From: Kineococcus rhizosphaerae
GTDB lineage: Bacteria > Actinomycetota > Actinomycetes > Actinomycetales > Kineococcaceae
Assembly: GCF_003002055.1 (NCBI RefSeq)
Contig: NZ_PVZF01000003.1
Span: 124,001 to 188,000, forward strand
Length of the DNA: 64,000 nucleotides
Direction: 5' to 3'
Shown here piece by piece: positions 12,224 through 21,763 of the stretch. Made by a program: the position numbers and the translations under genes. The notes beneath the pieces were generated by a model, which was not told where the DNA came from, searched no databases, and saw only the letters and a program-made list of their open reading frames with translations. The first letter of the stretch is position 1; each line of letters opens with the position of its first letter.

Positions 12224-12817
12224 TCAGGAACCGGCCGGGCGGGACCGCCTGCGCGGCAGGAGGAACCGCCGGCCGGTCTCCTTGAGCAGGTCCCGCAGCT
12301 CGTCGTCCGGGACGTCCCGGCACGACGGGTCCCCGATCGGGCCGACGAGCCCGGACAGGAAGAAGACGACCGAGACGCGCCGCTCGACGTCGGCGTCGGG
12401 ACCGGCGAGCAGGTCCCGCAGCGCGTCGCCGACCTCCCGCATCCTCGGGTAGTTCTCGTTCAGGTGGGCGATGACCGGGTCGACCGCCGCCACCACGTAC
12501 AACCGGCGCACGTCCACGACGACGTCGACGAGGCCGTCGATGAGCGTCTCGACCTGCGCCCGGTGGCCGCGCCGGGCCCGGGCGGCCGCCACGACGTCGA
12601 AGACGCGGTCGAGGAACGGGGCGACCACCCCGACGACCAGGTCGTCCTTGGTCCTGTAGTGGTAGTAGACCGCGGCCTTGGTGACCCCGACCTCGTCGGC
12701 GATCATCTGCAGCGACGTCCCGCTGACCCCGTGCTCGCCGAACAGCCTGATCGCCGCCTCGTGCAGCCGCTGCCGTCCCGGTCCCGCCGGTCGCGCCTCG
12801 CCGACCGTCGTCGTCAC
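12224..12817 (-). CDS. TetR-family transcriptional regulator
   Basis: This 197-residue protein has a TetR N-terminal HTH (G-V-S-G-T-S-L-Q-M-I-A-D-E-V-G-V followed by T-K-A-A-V-Y-Y-H-Y) and an all-helical C-terminal domain. The start GTG 12817 has GAGGAG seven bases upstream. It is divergent from an MMPL exporter gene, and two related palindromic sites sit in the 216-base gap. The usual arrangement is repression of both the exporter and itself, relieved by an exported or toxic lipophilic ligand. The ligand is unknown. Confidence 0.93.
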   Translation of the reverse strand: MTTTVGEARPAGPGRQRLHEAAIRLFGEHGVSGTSLQMIADEVGVTKAAVYYHYRTKDDLVVGVVAPFLDRVFDVVAAARARRGHRAQVETLIDGLVDVVVDVRRLYVVAAVDPVIAHLNENYPRMREVGDALRDLLAGPDADVERRVSVVFFLSGLVGPIGDPSCRDVPDDELRDLLKETGRRFLLPRRRSRPAGS

Positions 12818-12894
12818 TGGGTCTCCTCGTTCGTCGTCTGCGCCGACTCTAACCCGCGACTACGACTTCCGGCGGATCCGTGGGCCGCTCAGAA

Positions 12895-12910
12895 CTAGCC
12901 GATCGACTAG
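12895..12910. promoter_or_regulatory. Putative TetR operator 1 (CTAGCCGATCGACTAG)
   Basis: A 16-base palindrome with one mismatched pair, CTAG(C)CGATCG(A)CTAG, lies in the tetR/MMPL intergenic region. A second copy agreeing at 13 of 16 positions starts 58 bases downstream at 12953. Paired sites in a divergent gap are the usual sign of TetR control. Confidence 0.55.
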
Positions 12911-12952
12911 GAGCCAGCCGTTGGCAGCACCCCGGACTCGGGGTACCGTCGA

Positions 12953-12968
12953 CCAGCCGATCAGCTAG
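12953..12968. promoter_or_regulatory. Putative TetR operator 2
   Basis: This second, less symmetric copy of the site at 12895 shares CC-GATC and CTAG with it and is 66 bases before the MMPL start codon. Binding here would block the MMPL promoter. Confidence 0.45.
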
Positions 12969-13033
12969 CTCGGCGCGCGTCGCCACCGGTGCCGACGAAC
13001 CCCGGTCCGCCCCACCGCGAAGGAGCCCGCCCG

Positions 13034-16000
13034 ATGGCCACCCTGCTCTACCGACTCGGGAGGTTCAGCGCCCGCCGCCACTGGCAGGTGCTCGCCGTCT
13101 GGGCCGTGCTCCTCGCGGTCCTGGCCTCGCTCGCGTTCGGGCTCAAGCAGACCGCCGCCCAGGACACCAGCTTCTCCATCCCCGGCACCCAGGCCAGCGA
13201 CGGCCTGGACCTGCTGGAGCAGAAGTTCTCCAGCGGCGCGAACGACGCCACCGCGACCATCGTCTTCCAGGCCCCCGCCGGCCAGACCCTGACCGCGGCC
13301 AACGCCACCGCGGTCGAGGACCTCCTCGGCCGGGTGCGCGGGCTCGACGGCATCGCCTCGGTCAGCGACCCGCTGTCCCAGCAGACCCCGATGGTGTCGC
13401 GGGACCAGCGCATCGCGGCCGCGACCGTGACGTTCGACGGCACCGTCGGGGACGTGACCACCGAGCAGGTCGACGCCCTGACCGCGGCCACCGACCACGA
13501 CGCCGGCGACGTCCGCGTCGAGGTGACCTCGCAGGTCCAGCGGACCGAGGCGGGCCACACGAGCGAGGCCATCGGGGTCGCCGTCGCCTTCCTCGTCCTC
13601 GTCCTGACCTACGGGGCGCTGGCCGCCGCCGGGGCGAACCTGCTCACCGCCGGGCTCGGCGTCGGCGCCGGGTTCCTCGGCATCATGGCGCTGGGCAAGG
13701 TCGTCTCCCTGTCGACCACCACCCCCGCGCTGGCCGGGATGCTGGGCCTGGCCGTCGGCATCGACTACGCGCTGTTCGTCTTCGCCCGCACCCGCACGGA
13801 ACTGCGCCGCGGTGAGGAGCTGGACCAGGCCATCGCCAAGGCCACCGGGACCGCCGGGACCGCCGTCGTCTTCGCCGGCACGACCGTCATCATCGCCCTC
13901 GCCGGGCTGTCGGTCGTGAACATCCCCTTCCTGACGCAGATGGGTCTGGCCGCGGCCGCCACCGTCGCGATCGCCGTCGTCGTGGCGCTCACCGCCGTGC
14001 CCGCCTTCCTCAAGGTGCTCGGCCTGAAGGTCCTGCCGAAGAAGGAACGCCGCCGCGACCCCGCCGGCCTGCGCGCCGTCGCCGACAGCGACGACTCCCT
14101 CGTCGACGGGGCCACCGCCGACCTCGCCGGGCGCGGGTTCCTCGGACGCTGGGCCCGCGCCGTCACGCGGCACCCCGTCGTGGCGCTGCTGATCGCCGTC
14201 GTGGCCGTCGGGGTCATCGCCGTCCCGGTCGCCTCGATGCGCACCGCGCTGCCCTCGGCCGAGAACGCCGACCCGGCCACGTCCCAGCGCCAGGCGTACG
14301 ACCTGCTCGTGGAGGGCTTCGGCCCCGGGTCGCAGTCCACCCTCGTCGTCCTGGTGGACGGGCCGGAGGCGGCGTCGGTCGCCGCCGAGGTCGGACCGAG
14401 GATCCAGGCCCTGCCCGACGTCGTCGCGGTCACCCCCGCGATCCCCTCCCGGGACGGCAGCGCGCAGCTCATCACCGTCGTGCCGGGCTCGGGGCCCACC
14501 GACGAGCGCACGTCCACCCTGGTGCGCGCCATCCGCTCGGCCACCGACGGCACCCGCGGCGCCGAGGTCCTCGTGACGGGCCAGACGGCGCTCGACATCG
14601 ACGTCACCGACGCCCTGAACGGCGCCCTGCCGATCTACATCGCCCTCATCGTCGTGCTGGCGCTGCTGCTGCTGATCATGCTGTTCCGCTCGCTGGCGGT
14701 GCCGCTGCTGGCGACCGTGGGGTTCCTGCTGTCCCTCGGCGCCGCACTGGGCTCGGTCGTGGCCATCTACCAGTGGGGGTGGCTCTCGGACGTGTTCCAG
14801 ATCGCCCAGCCCGGCCCCCTGCTGAGCTTCATGCCCGTCCTGGTCGTCGGGATCCTGTTCGGGCTCGCCATGGACTACCAGATGTTCCTCGTCTCGGCGA
14901 TCCACGAGCAGCACGCCCACGGCCGCAGGCCCGTCGACGCGGTGCTCGCCGGCTTCCGCCGCTCGGCGCCCGTGGTCGTGGCGGCCGCGCTCATCATGTC
15001 GGGCGTCTTCGTCGGGTTCGCCACCAGCGGCGACCAGATCATCGGCTCCATCGGGATGGCGCTGACCGTCGGCGTCCTCGCCGACGCCCTCGTGGTGCGG
15101 ATGGTCATCATGCCCGCCGCCCTGACCCTGCTCGGCGACGCCGCGTGGTGGATGCCGCGGTGGATGTCGCGCCTGGTGCCGAACGTGGACGCCGAGGGGC
15201 AGAAGCTCACCGAACTGCTCGCGCAGGAGGCCACCGGGTCCGCGGACCTGCCCGGCGGGCGCGCCGAACGCCGCCGCCCCGAGGAGGCCGCACCCGAGGA
15301 GGCCGCGCCTGCGGAGGCCGCTCCCGCCGGGGCACCGCACGGGGTGCCCGCCGGGCAGCGCGTCGAGCGGCTGCTGCAGGACCTCGACCTGGGGATCGTG
15401 GGGATCGTCACCGACGGGGTCGGCGGCGCGCTGCCGGACGCGGTGCTCACCGTCACCGACCCCACCGGCCGCCAGGTCGCGCGCACCCACGCCGACGACG
15501 TCGGGTTCTACGCCCTGCCCCTGAGCGCGGGCGGGACGTACGTGCTCATCGTCGCGGCGACGGACGCCCGACCCGTCGCGCACCTCGTCGCGGTCTCCGA
15601 CCGGGCGGTCCGCCACGACGTGCGCCTCGTCGGCAGCTGCGCCCTGCACGGCCTGCTGCGCAACGGGTCCGAGCCCGTGCCCGGGGCCGTCCTGACGCTG
15701 CTCGACGTGCAGGGCCAGGTCGTGGCCTCCACCCGGGCCGGTGACGACGGCCGCTACCGGTTCGGCGACCTCGTGGCCGGCAGCTACGTGCTGAGCGTGC
15801 TGTCCGAGGACCACCGGCCCGTCGCCCAGAACGTCGAGGTCGGTCACGGGCAGGAGACCGAGCTCGACCTCGAGCTCAGCCACGGCGGCCGCCTCGTCGG
15901 GACCGTGAACGCCGCCAGCGACGGCCGGGGCGTCCAGGAGGCCTCGGTCACGCTCGTCGACGGCGGGGGCGCGGTGGTCGACGCGACGACGACCGACCTC

Positions 16001-16174
16001 GACGGGTCGTTCTCCTTCGACGACCTCTCCGGCGGCCGCTACACGCTGACCGCGGCGGGCTTCCCCCCCGTCGCCACCGGCGTCGAGGTGCCCGAGGGCG
16101 GCCACCGGGACGTGGAGGTCGCACTCGGCGACGGCGCGCGCCGGGACGCGGACGAGGAACCGTCCCGCTCCTGA
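13034..16174 (+). CDS. MMPL/RND exporter with C-terminal carboxypeptidase-regulatory-like repeats
   Basis: This 1046-residue protein has two MMPL halves of six helices each. The intramembrane motifs G-I-D-Y-A-L-F (about residue 245) and A-M-D-Y-Q-M-F (about 615) mark the two proton-relay positions. After the last helix comes a low-complexity linker rich in Pro, Glu and Ala, with short P-E-E-A-A repeats (about 745-765). Three beta-sandwich repeats of the carboxypeptidase-regulatory/SdrB type follow (about 790-1035), each with a G-x-Y or G-x-F-x-F element. MMPL proteins export lipids, pigments or drugs; the extra domains are unusual. The start ATG 13034 has AAGGAG nine bases upstream. The divergent TetR gene and two operators suggest inducible expression. 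Confidence 0.9.
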   Translation: MATLLYRLGRFSARRHWQVLAVWAVLLAVLASLAFGLKQTAAQDTSFSIPGTQASDGLDLLEQKFSSGANDATATIVFQAPAGQTLTAANATAVEDLLGRVRGLDGIASVSDPLSQQTPMVSRDQRIAAATVTFDGTVGDVTTEQVDALTAATDHDAGDVRVEVTSQVQRTEAGHTSEAIGVAVAFLVLVLTYGALAAAGANLLTAGLGVGAGFLGIMALGKVVSLSTTTPALAGMLGLAVGIDYALFVFARTRTELRRGEELDQAIAKATGTAGTAVVFAGTTVIIALAGLSVVNIPFLTQMGLAAAATVAIAVVVALTAVPAFLKVLGLKVLPKKERRRDPAGLRAVADSDDSLVDGATADLAGRGFLGRWARAVTRHPVVALLIAVVAVGVIAVPVASMRTALPSAENADPATSQRQAYDLLVEGFGPGSQSTLVVLVDGPEAASVAAEVGPRIQALPDVVAVTPAIPSRDGSAQLITVVPGSGPTDERTSTLVRAIRSATDGTRGAEVLVTGQTALDIDVTDALNGALPIYIALIVVLALLLLIMLFRSLAVPLLATVGFLLSLGAALGSVVAIYQWGWLSDVFQIAQPGPLLSFMPVLVVGILFGLAMDYQMFLVSAIHEQHAHGRRPVDAVLAGFRRSAPVVVAAALIMSGVFVGFATSGDQIIGSIGMALTVGVLADALVVRMVIMPAALTLLGDAAWWMPRWMSRLVPNVDAEGQKLTELLAQEATGSADLPGGRAERRRPEEAAPEEAAPAEAAPAGAPHGVPAGQRVERLLQDLDLGIVGIVTDGVGGALPDAVLTVTDPTGRQVARTHADDVGFYALPLSAGGTYVLIVAATDARPVAHLVAVSDRAVRHDVRLVGSCALHGLLRNGSEPVPGAVLTLLDVQGQVVASTRAGDDGRYRFGDLVAGSYVLSVLSEDHRPVAQNVEVGHGQETELDLELSHGGRLVGTVNAASDGRGVQEASVTLVDGGGAVVDATTTDLDGSFSFDDLSGGRYTLTAAGFPPVATGVEVPEGGHRDVEVALGDGARRDADEEPSRS

Positions 16175-16186
16175 GCCGCACATCAT

Positions 16187-16223
16187 GAACCCAGGGTTGA
16201 CAACTTCTGTCAACCCTGGGTTC
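16187..16223. promoter_or_regulatory. Long perfect palindrome overlapping a TTGACA promoter element
   Basis: Arms 16187-16202 and 16208-16223 are perfect 16-base inverted copies around a 5-base spacer. The left arm ends with TTGACA (16197-16202), a consensus -35 box, and a weak -10 (GTTCAC, 16220-16225) lies 17 bases downstream, which would start transcription at or near the GTG at 16233. A symmetric element covering -35 and the spacer is the signature of a strong operator, probably for the HTH protein it precedes. It could also act as the terminator of the MMPL gene, since it starts 12 bases after that stop. Confidence 0.6.
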
Positions 16224-16232
16224 ACTGCTGTC

Positions 16233-16628
16233 GTGACCGAGGCACCGGAGGCGTCGTGGGGGGAGGTGCTCCCCCACCGGGACCCCTACGACCCCACCCT
16301 GCCCGAGGTGGCCCACCGGCTCGGGCGGCTCACCTCGCCCCCCGTCGTGGCCGACGTCCTCGCCGACCACGGCGACGGGCTGCTGCGTCAGCTCGCGGGG
16401 CTGCCCGTCCCCCGCGACTGGGTGCGCGACTGCGGCGGGCTGCTCGGGGCCGTCCTCGTCCTGGCCGAGGTCGACGTCGCGGCCTCCGCGCTGCGCTCGC
16501 AGCTCGCGGCGGCCCGCGCGAGGGCGCTGGCCGACCTCGTGCAGGACCACAGCCTCGTGGACCTCGCCCGCGAGCTCGGGGTGACGCGGCAGGCGCTGCA
16601 CAAGACGTTGAAGAACCGCGGGCTGTGA
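16233..16628 (+). CDS. Small HTH DNA-binding protein, likely autoregulator
   Basis: This 131-residue protein ends in a clear helix-turn-helix (S-L-V-D-L-A-R-E-L-G-V-T-R-Q-A-L-H-K-T-L) in its last 35 residues. The first 95 residues are helical, Leu- and Ala-rich, and I do not recognise the family. The frame extends upstream to ATG 16185, but that would translate the operator palindrome, so GTG 16233 is preferred; the promoter geometry suggests a leaderless mRNA. It precedes a membrane protein gene by 10 bases and probably forms an operon with it. Function beyond DNA binding is not clear. Confidence 0.75.
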   Translation: MTEAPEASWGEVLPHRDPYDPTLPEVAHRLGRLTSPPVVADVLADHGDGLLRQLAGLPVPRDWVRDCGGLLGAVLVLAEVDVAASALRSQLAAARARALADLVQDHSLVDLARELGVTRQALHKTLKNRGL

Positions 16629-16638
16629 GGGGACGACG

Positions 16639-17244
16639 ATGACGACGCACGGGCTCACCACCGGCACCCACCCCCTGCAGCGCGCGGGGGCGGGCCGGAC
16701 CCTCTACGCGGCCGGTCTCGCTGCCGACCTGCTCGGACTGATCGCCCTCCTGGCGCTGTCCTCCGGGCTCCTGACGGTCGACTCGTTCGCCCAGCCGGCC
16801 GGGATCGTCGCCATGCTCGGGTTCCAGCTCGTCGCGAACCGGCTGCGCTCGCGCGCGTGGTGGTACGTCCCGCTGCGCGAGGCGGTGCCGGTGCCGGTCC
16901 GCGTCGACCTGCTGTTCTGGGGCGTGTTCGCCGCGGCGGTCGTGGTCACGGGCGCGCTGCGCACCTTCGCGCTGGACGGCAGGTCCGCCACCTTCCCCTT
17001 GTGGGTCCTCGCGGTCGTCACCGTCGCGATGGCGCTGCTGCCCTCGACGAACCGCCCCGGCCCCGAACCCGCCGCCGCCTGGTGGCCGCGCTGCGTGCCG
17101 ATGCTGACCGCGACCGTGGCCCTGCTCGCGATCGGGGTCGGCGGCCGGGTCCTGTCGCCGGTGACGGCGGCCGTGTTCCTCGCCGTGGCGGCCGGCGCCA
17201 CCGCGCTGTCGCGGGTGCTCACCCGCCGGTGGCACCGCCGCTGA
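16639..17244 (+). CDS. Unknown membrane protein, about five helices
   Basis: This 201-residue protein has hydrophobic stretches at about 24-45, 50-68, 90-108, 120-135, 150-170 and 175-195, ending in an Arg/His-rich tail (R-V-L-T-R-R-W-H-R-R). I do not recognise the family. It follows the small HTH gene closely and is likely regulated with it. Its last 26 bases overlap the convergent LacI gene, which takes its stop codon from this gene's 3' end. Parts of this gene (16865-16913 and 17209-17232) recur as a truncated copy at 19780-19880, so it has been duplicated and partly deleted. Confidence 0.75.
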   Translation: MTTHGLTTGTHPLQRAGAGRTLYAAGLAADLLGLIALLALSSGLLTVDSFAQPAGIVAMLGFQLVANRLRSRAWWYVPLREAVPVPVRVDLLFWGVFAAAVVVTGALRTFALDGRSATFPLWVLAVVTVAMALLPSTNRPGPEPAAAWWPRCVPMLTATVALLAIGVGGRVLSPVTAAVFLAVAAGATALSRVLTRRWHRR

Positions 17245-18259
17245 CCGTGGCCGGGGACCGCGGCGGGGCGGTGCTGCCGCGGACGACGAGGTCCACGGCG
17301 AGGTCCATCCGCAGCGCGGGGGGTTCCTGCCCGGCGGCGAGGGTGAGGAGCAGACCGGTGGCGGCGGCGGCCATCCGGGTCAGGGGCTGGTGCACCGTCG
17401 TCAGCTCGGGGCCGACCCAGCGGGCCACGGGCAGGTCGTCGTAGCCCACGACGGACAGGTCGTCGGGGACGTGCAGGCCCAGTTCCCGCGCGGCCCGGTA
17501 CACGCCGAGGGCCTGCAGGTCGTTGCCCGCGAAGATCGCCGTCGGCGGGTCGGAGGCGGTCAGCAGGCTCAGCGCCTCGTCGTGCCCGTCCTCGACGAAG
17601 AAGTTCCCGTGGCGGACCAGTGCCTCGTCGACCGGCACCCCGTACCGGGCGAGCGCGTCGCGGTAGCCCCCGACGCGGGCCCGGCTGCAGAGGGTCTCGG
17701 GCGGTCCGCCGATGACGGCGATGCGGCGGTGGCCGAGCTCGAGCAGGTGGCGGGTGGCCTGCTGACCGCCGCTGAAGTTCGCCGACCCGACGGAGGGGAC
17801 GTCGCTCGCCTCCTCGCCGACGGGGTCGACGACGACGAAGGGGATGCTGCGCGCCTCCAGCTGGGTCCGCTGGTCGTGGTCGAGGTCGGAGAACACCATG
17901 ATCACGCCGGTGGGGCGCCGTTCGAGGACGCTGTCGAGCCAGTCCTGGCGGGGGGTGCGCGCCCCGAGGCACTCCGAGAGCACGACCTCCACACCCTGCT
18001 CGCGGGCGGCGTTCTCGACCCCCTGGATGACCTCCAGGGCCCAGGGGTTGCCGAGCTCGTTGAAGACGAGGTCGATCAGCCGGGGACCGCGGGGGGTGGC
18101 GGCGCGGCGGCGCTGGTAGCCGTGGCGCTGGATGGCGGCCTCGACGCGGGCGCGGGTCTCGCTCGCCACATCCGGGCGCCCGTTGAGGACCTTCGAGACC
18201 GTGGGGACGGAGACCTGGGCCGCAGCGGCGAGCTGCGAGATGGTCATGCGCTCGGCCAT
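17219..18259 (-). CDS. LacI-family transcriptional regulator
   Basis: This 346-residue regulator has an N-terminal LacI HTH (T-I-S-Q-L-A-A-A-A-Q-V-S-V-P-T-V-S-K-V-L-N-G) and a periplasmic-binding-protein-like sugar domain with D-D-L-P-V-A-R-W-V near the end. The start ATG 18259 has GGGGAGGG about 11 bases upstream; ATG 18247 is an alternative. It lies just downstream of a GH10 xylanase gene, whose promoter carries a LacI-type palindrome (19593-19609), so it is probably the xylan-responsive repressor of that gene. Its 3' end overlaps the membrane protein gene on the other strand by 26 bases. Confidence 0.93.
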   Translation of the reverse strand: MAERMTISQLAAAAQVSVPTVSKVLNGRPDVASETRARVEAAIQRHGYQRRRAATPRGPRLIDLVFNELGNPWALEVIQGVENAAREQGVEVVLSECLGARTPRQDWLDSVLERRPTGVIMVFSDLDHDQRTQLEARSIPFVVVDPVGEEASDVPSVGSANFSGGQQATRHLLELGHRRIAVIGGPPETLCSRARVGGYRDALARYGVPVDEALVRHGNFFVEDGHDEALSLLTASDPPTAIFAGNDLQALGVYRAARELGLHVPDDLSVVGYDDLPVARWVGPELTTVHQPLTRMAAAATGLLLTLAAGQEPPALRMDLAVDLVVRGSTAPPRSPATVSGGATGG

Positions 18260-18373
18260 GGTTCCGCGAACCCTCCCCTGTTCAGGGTTCGACCCTACCC
18301 GGCGCCCCGCCGGTCGCGGGGGCGCGCCGGGCGGGACCGGCGGCGCGGGGGAAGAGCCCCGCGCCGCGGTGGC

Positions 18374-19534
18374 TCAGGCCCAGCCGCCACCGGACTCCGC
18401 GCGGTGCGGGGCCCGGGTGGTGCGCAGCACGTCCTGCAGCGCGGTGTACTGCGGCTTGGGGGCGAGGTCCTCGTCGTAGAGGTTCGCCGCGCCCTGACCG
18501 GGGAAGGTGCCGGGGACCCACGAGTAGGCGTCGCCGAAACCCCACGCGGTGTAGGAGATGCAGTTCTCCACCGCGAGGCAGGCCTGCAGGGTCTGCGTCC
18601 AGTAGGAGGTCTGCTTCGCCTGCACCGCAGCGGTCACGGGCAGGGTGCTGCGGACGTCGACCTCGGTCTCGGCGACGAACAGGCCCAGGTCGGCGAAGCG
18701 CTGCAGGTTGGCCTGCAGGTCCGGGAACCCGTACTGGGTGTCGAGGTGGGTCTGGAACCCGACGCCGTCGATCGGCACGCGTTGGGCCTTCAGCTGCTTC
18801 GCCAGTGCGAAGGCGGCGTCGCTCTTGGGGCCGGTGAACTCGATGTTGTAGTCGTTGTAGAACAGCTTGGCCTGCGGGTCGGCCTCGTGGGCCCAGCGGA
18901 AGGCGTCGGCGATGTACCCCGTGCCGCCCCAGGCCTGGTACCAGACGTCCTGGCGCGGGGTGCCGTCCTCGTTGAAGGCCTCGTTGACGACGTCCCACTG
19001 CCAGACGCGGCCCTTGAAGTGGCCGACCTCCTCCTGGACGTGCTTCTTCAGCAGCGCCTTCAGCTCGCTCGCCGGCAGGCTCGAGGTGTCGACCCGGTTG
19101 CCCGCGGCGTCGGTGGTGGAGGTGATCGTGGCCTGCAGCCACGAGGGGAGCTGGCTGTGCCAGACGAGGGTGTGCCCGCGCACGCGCTGCTTGTTGGCGT
19201 GGGCGAAGTCGACGAGGCGGTCGGCGGCGGCGAAGTCGAGGGTCCCTCGCTGCGGTTCCACGACCTCCCACTTCATGACGTTCTCCGCGGTCACGGAGTC
19301 GAACTGCTGCGCGGTGATCTGCGCGTACTGCGGGGTGGAGGCGAGGAGGTCGGTGTTGACGGCCGTGCCGATGCGCAGGCCGGAGGGGTGGTCGAGGCGG
19401 CGCAGGGAGTCGGCCGGGGAGCTGCGGTAGAGGGAGGGCGCGGGGGTCGGCGCGGCGGCGAGGGCGGTCGCCGGGGTGCACAGGACGGCGGTGACCCCGA
19501 GGGCCCCGACGAGGAGGGATCGGCTCAAGCGCAT
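18374..19534 (-). CDS. Secreted GH10 endo-1,4-beta-xylanase
   Basis: This 386-residue enzyme has an N-terminal Sec signal (R-L-S-R-S-L-L-V-G-A then A-T-A-L-A-A-A, cleavage near residue 27) and one GH10 domain. The acid/base glutamate is in W-D-V-V-N-E-A-F (about 190) and the nucleophile in V-A-E-T-E-V-D-V (about 295). The substrate-binding V-R-G-H-T-L-V-W-H-S-Q motif is near 120. It should cut xylan main chains outside the cell; no carbohydrate-binding module is attached. The start ATG 19534 has AAGGAG eight bases upstream. A symmetric LacI-type site lies 58 bases before it, and a LacI gene follows downstream. Confidence 0.95.
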   Translation of the reverse strand: MRLSRSLLVGALGVTAVLCTPATALAAAPTPAPSLYRSSPADSLRRLDHPSGLRIGTAVNTDLLASTPQYAQITAQQFDSVTAENVMKWEVVEPQRGTLDFAAADRLVDFAHANKQRVRGHTLVWHSQLPSWLQATITSTTDAAGNRVDTSSLPASELKALLKKHVQEEVGHFKGRVWQWDVVNEAFNEDGTPRQDVWYQAWGGTGYIADAFRWAHEADPQAKLFYNDYNIEFTGPKSDAAFALAKQLKAQRVPIDGVGFQTHLDTQYGFPDLQANLQRFADLGLFVAETEVDVRSTLPVTAAVQAKQTSYWTQTLQACLAVENCISYTAWGFGDAYSWVPGTFPGQGAANLYDEDLAPKPQYTALQDVLRTTRAPHRAESGGGWA

Positions 19535-19866
19535 GACGTGCTCCTTCGCACGGGTGGCGGCGAGACGGCGGCGGACCGCGTGATCTCGAAACTATCGGGA
19601 AATTCCCGATCGCAGGAACCGTAAGCGGGTGGTCGCACCGCGTCAAGGAGGATGGCGACGAGAAACGTCGAGGGTGCACCCGGGGACCCCCGGGGGTGGA
19701 CGCACGCACGGACGTGCCCGTCGCGGTGGCGGTACGGGCTCGGCGCCGTCCCTGCGGGTGCGTCAGGCGTGCGGGCGGCACGTCCCGCTGCGCGCGGCGG
19801 TGCCGGTACCGGTCCGCGTCGACCCGCTGCCCCGGACCCCGTTCGCCACCGTGCCGTCGCGGGTGC
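19535..19866. other. 332-bp gap: xylanase promoter plus degraded duplicate
   Basis: This gap between the xylanase start and the GNAT stop holds the LacI-type operator at 19593-19609 and a truncated copy of the membrane-protein gene at 19780-19880. The stretch 19615-19780 is GC-rich with no recognisable gene or site. Confidence 0.6.
19593..19609. promoter_or_regulatory. LacI-type operator ATCGGGAA-N-TTCCCGAT
   Basis: This perfect palindrome with eight-base arms and one central base lies in the xylanase promoter region. The size and central symmetry fit LacI-family operators. The adjacent LacI gene is the obvious candidate regulator. Confidence 0.6.
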
Positions 19867-19880
19867 TCACCCGCCGGTGG
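19780..19880 (+). pseudogene. Truncated copy of the 16639-17244 membrane-protein gene
   Basis: Bases 19780-19830 match 16865-16913 with only a few differences and encode V-P-L-R-A-A-V-P-V-P-V-R-V-D against V-P-L-R-E-A-V-P-V-P-V-R-V-D. Bases 19857-19880 are identical to 17209-17232 and encode the S-R-V-L-T-R-R-W end. About 300 bases between these parts are missing and no start is present. As with LacI at the parent gene, the convergent GNAT gene takes its stop codon (19867-19869) from this same 24-base segment, so the duplication supplied its 3' end. Confidence 0.7.
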
Positions 19881-20334
19881 AACTCCCGACGACGTCCGCC
19901 GGCCGCACCATCGTCCGGTGCGGGATCCGGTCCTCGAGGAACTCCTCGCCCTGCGCGACGAACCCGAACCGCGCGTACCAGTCCACGAGGTGCGCCTGCG
20001 CGTCGAGCACGACCTCGTCGCCGTCGAGCAGTTCCAGCGCCCGCCGCACCAGCGTCCCGGCGACCCCCGCCCCCCGGGAGGCGGGCGCGGTGGCGACCCG
20101 GCCGATGCGGCCGCGCCCGTCGGGGTCGCGCAGGACCCGCAGCGCCGCCACCGGCACCCCGCCGGACTCCGCCCACACGTGCACGCAGTCCGGTTCGAGG
20201 TCGCGGCCGTCGAGCTCGGGGTAGGCGCACTCCTGCTCGACGACGAACACGTCGACCCGCAACCGCAGCAGCGCGTAGAGCACCGCGGGCGGGAGGTCGG
20301 CGAGCGCCGCCTCCCGCACCACGAAGGAACTCAC
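19867..20334 (-). CDS. ElaA-type GNAT N-acetyltransferase
   Basis: This 155-residue protein has the ElaA pattern L-Y-A-L-L-R-L-R-V-D-V-F-V-V-E-Q-E-C near the N-terminus and the acetyl-CoA loop R-G-A-G-V-A-G-T-L-V (motif A) near residue 92. The substrate is unknown. The start chosen is GTG 20334, eight bases past the purA stop, since the ElaA N-terminus (S-S-F-V-V-R-E-A-A-L) begins there; a longer frame from 20397 would run into purA. The last codons come from the duplicated segment described at 19780, so the C-terminal S-S-T-G-G may not be native. Confidence 0.85.
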   Translation of the reverse strand: MSSFVVREAALADLPPAVLYALLRLRVDVFVVEQECAYPELDGRDLEPDCVHVWAESGGVPVAALRVLRDPDGRGRIGRVATAPASRGAGVAGTLVRRALELLDGDEVVLDAQAHLVDWYARFGFVAQGEEFLEDRIPHRTMVRPADVVGSSTGG

Positions 20335-20341
20335 GGGGTGC

Positions 20342-21763
<1,422 letters not shown>

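Noticed and set aside
12965-16225. 1086-codon minus-strand frame opposite the MMPL gene
   Set aside because: Antisense shadow of a clear exporter gene with a good ribosome site; translation is rich in Gly/Asp/Arg with no motif.
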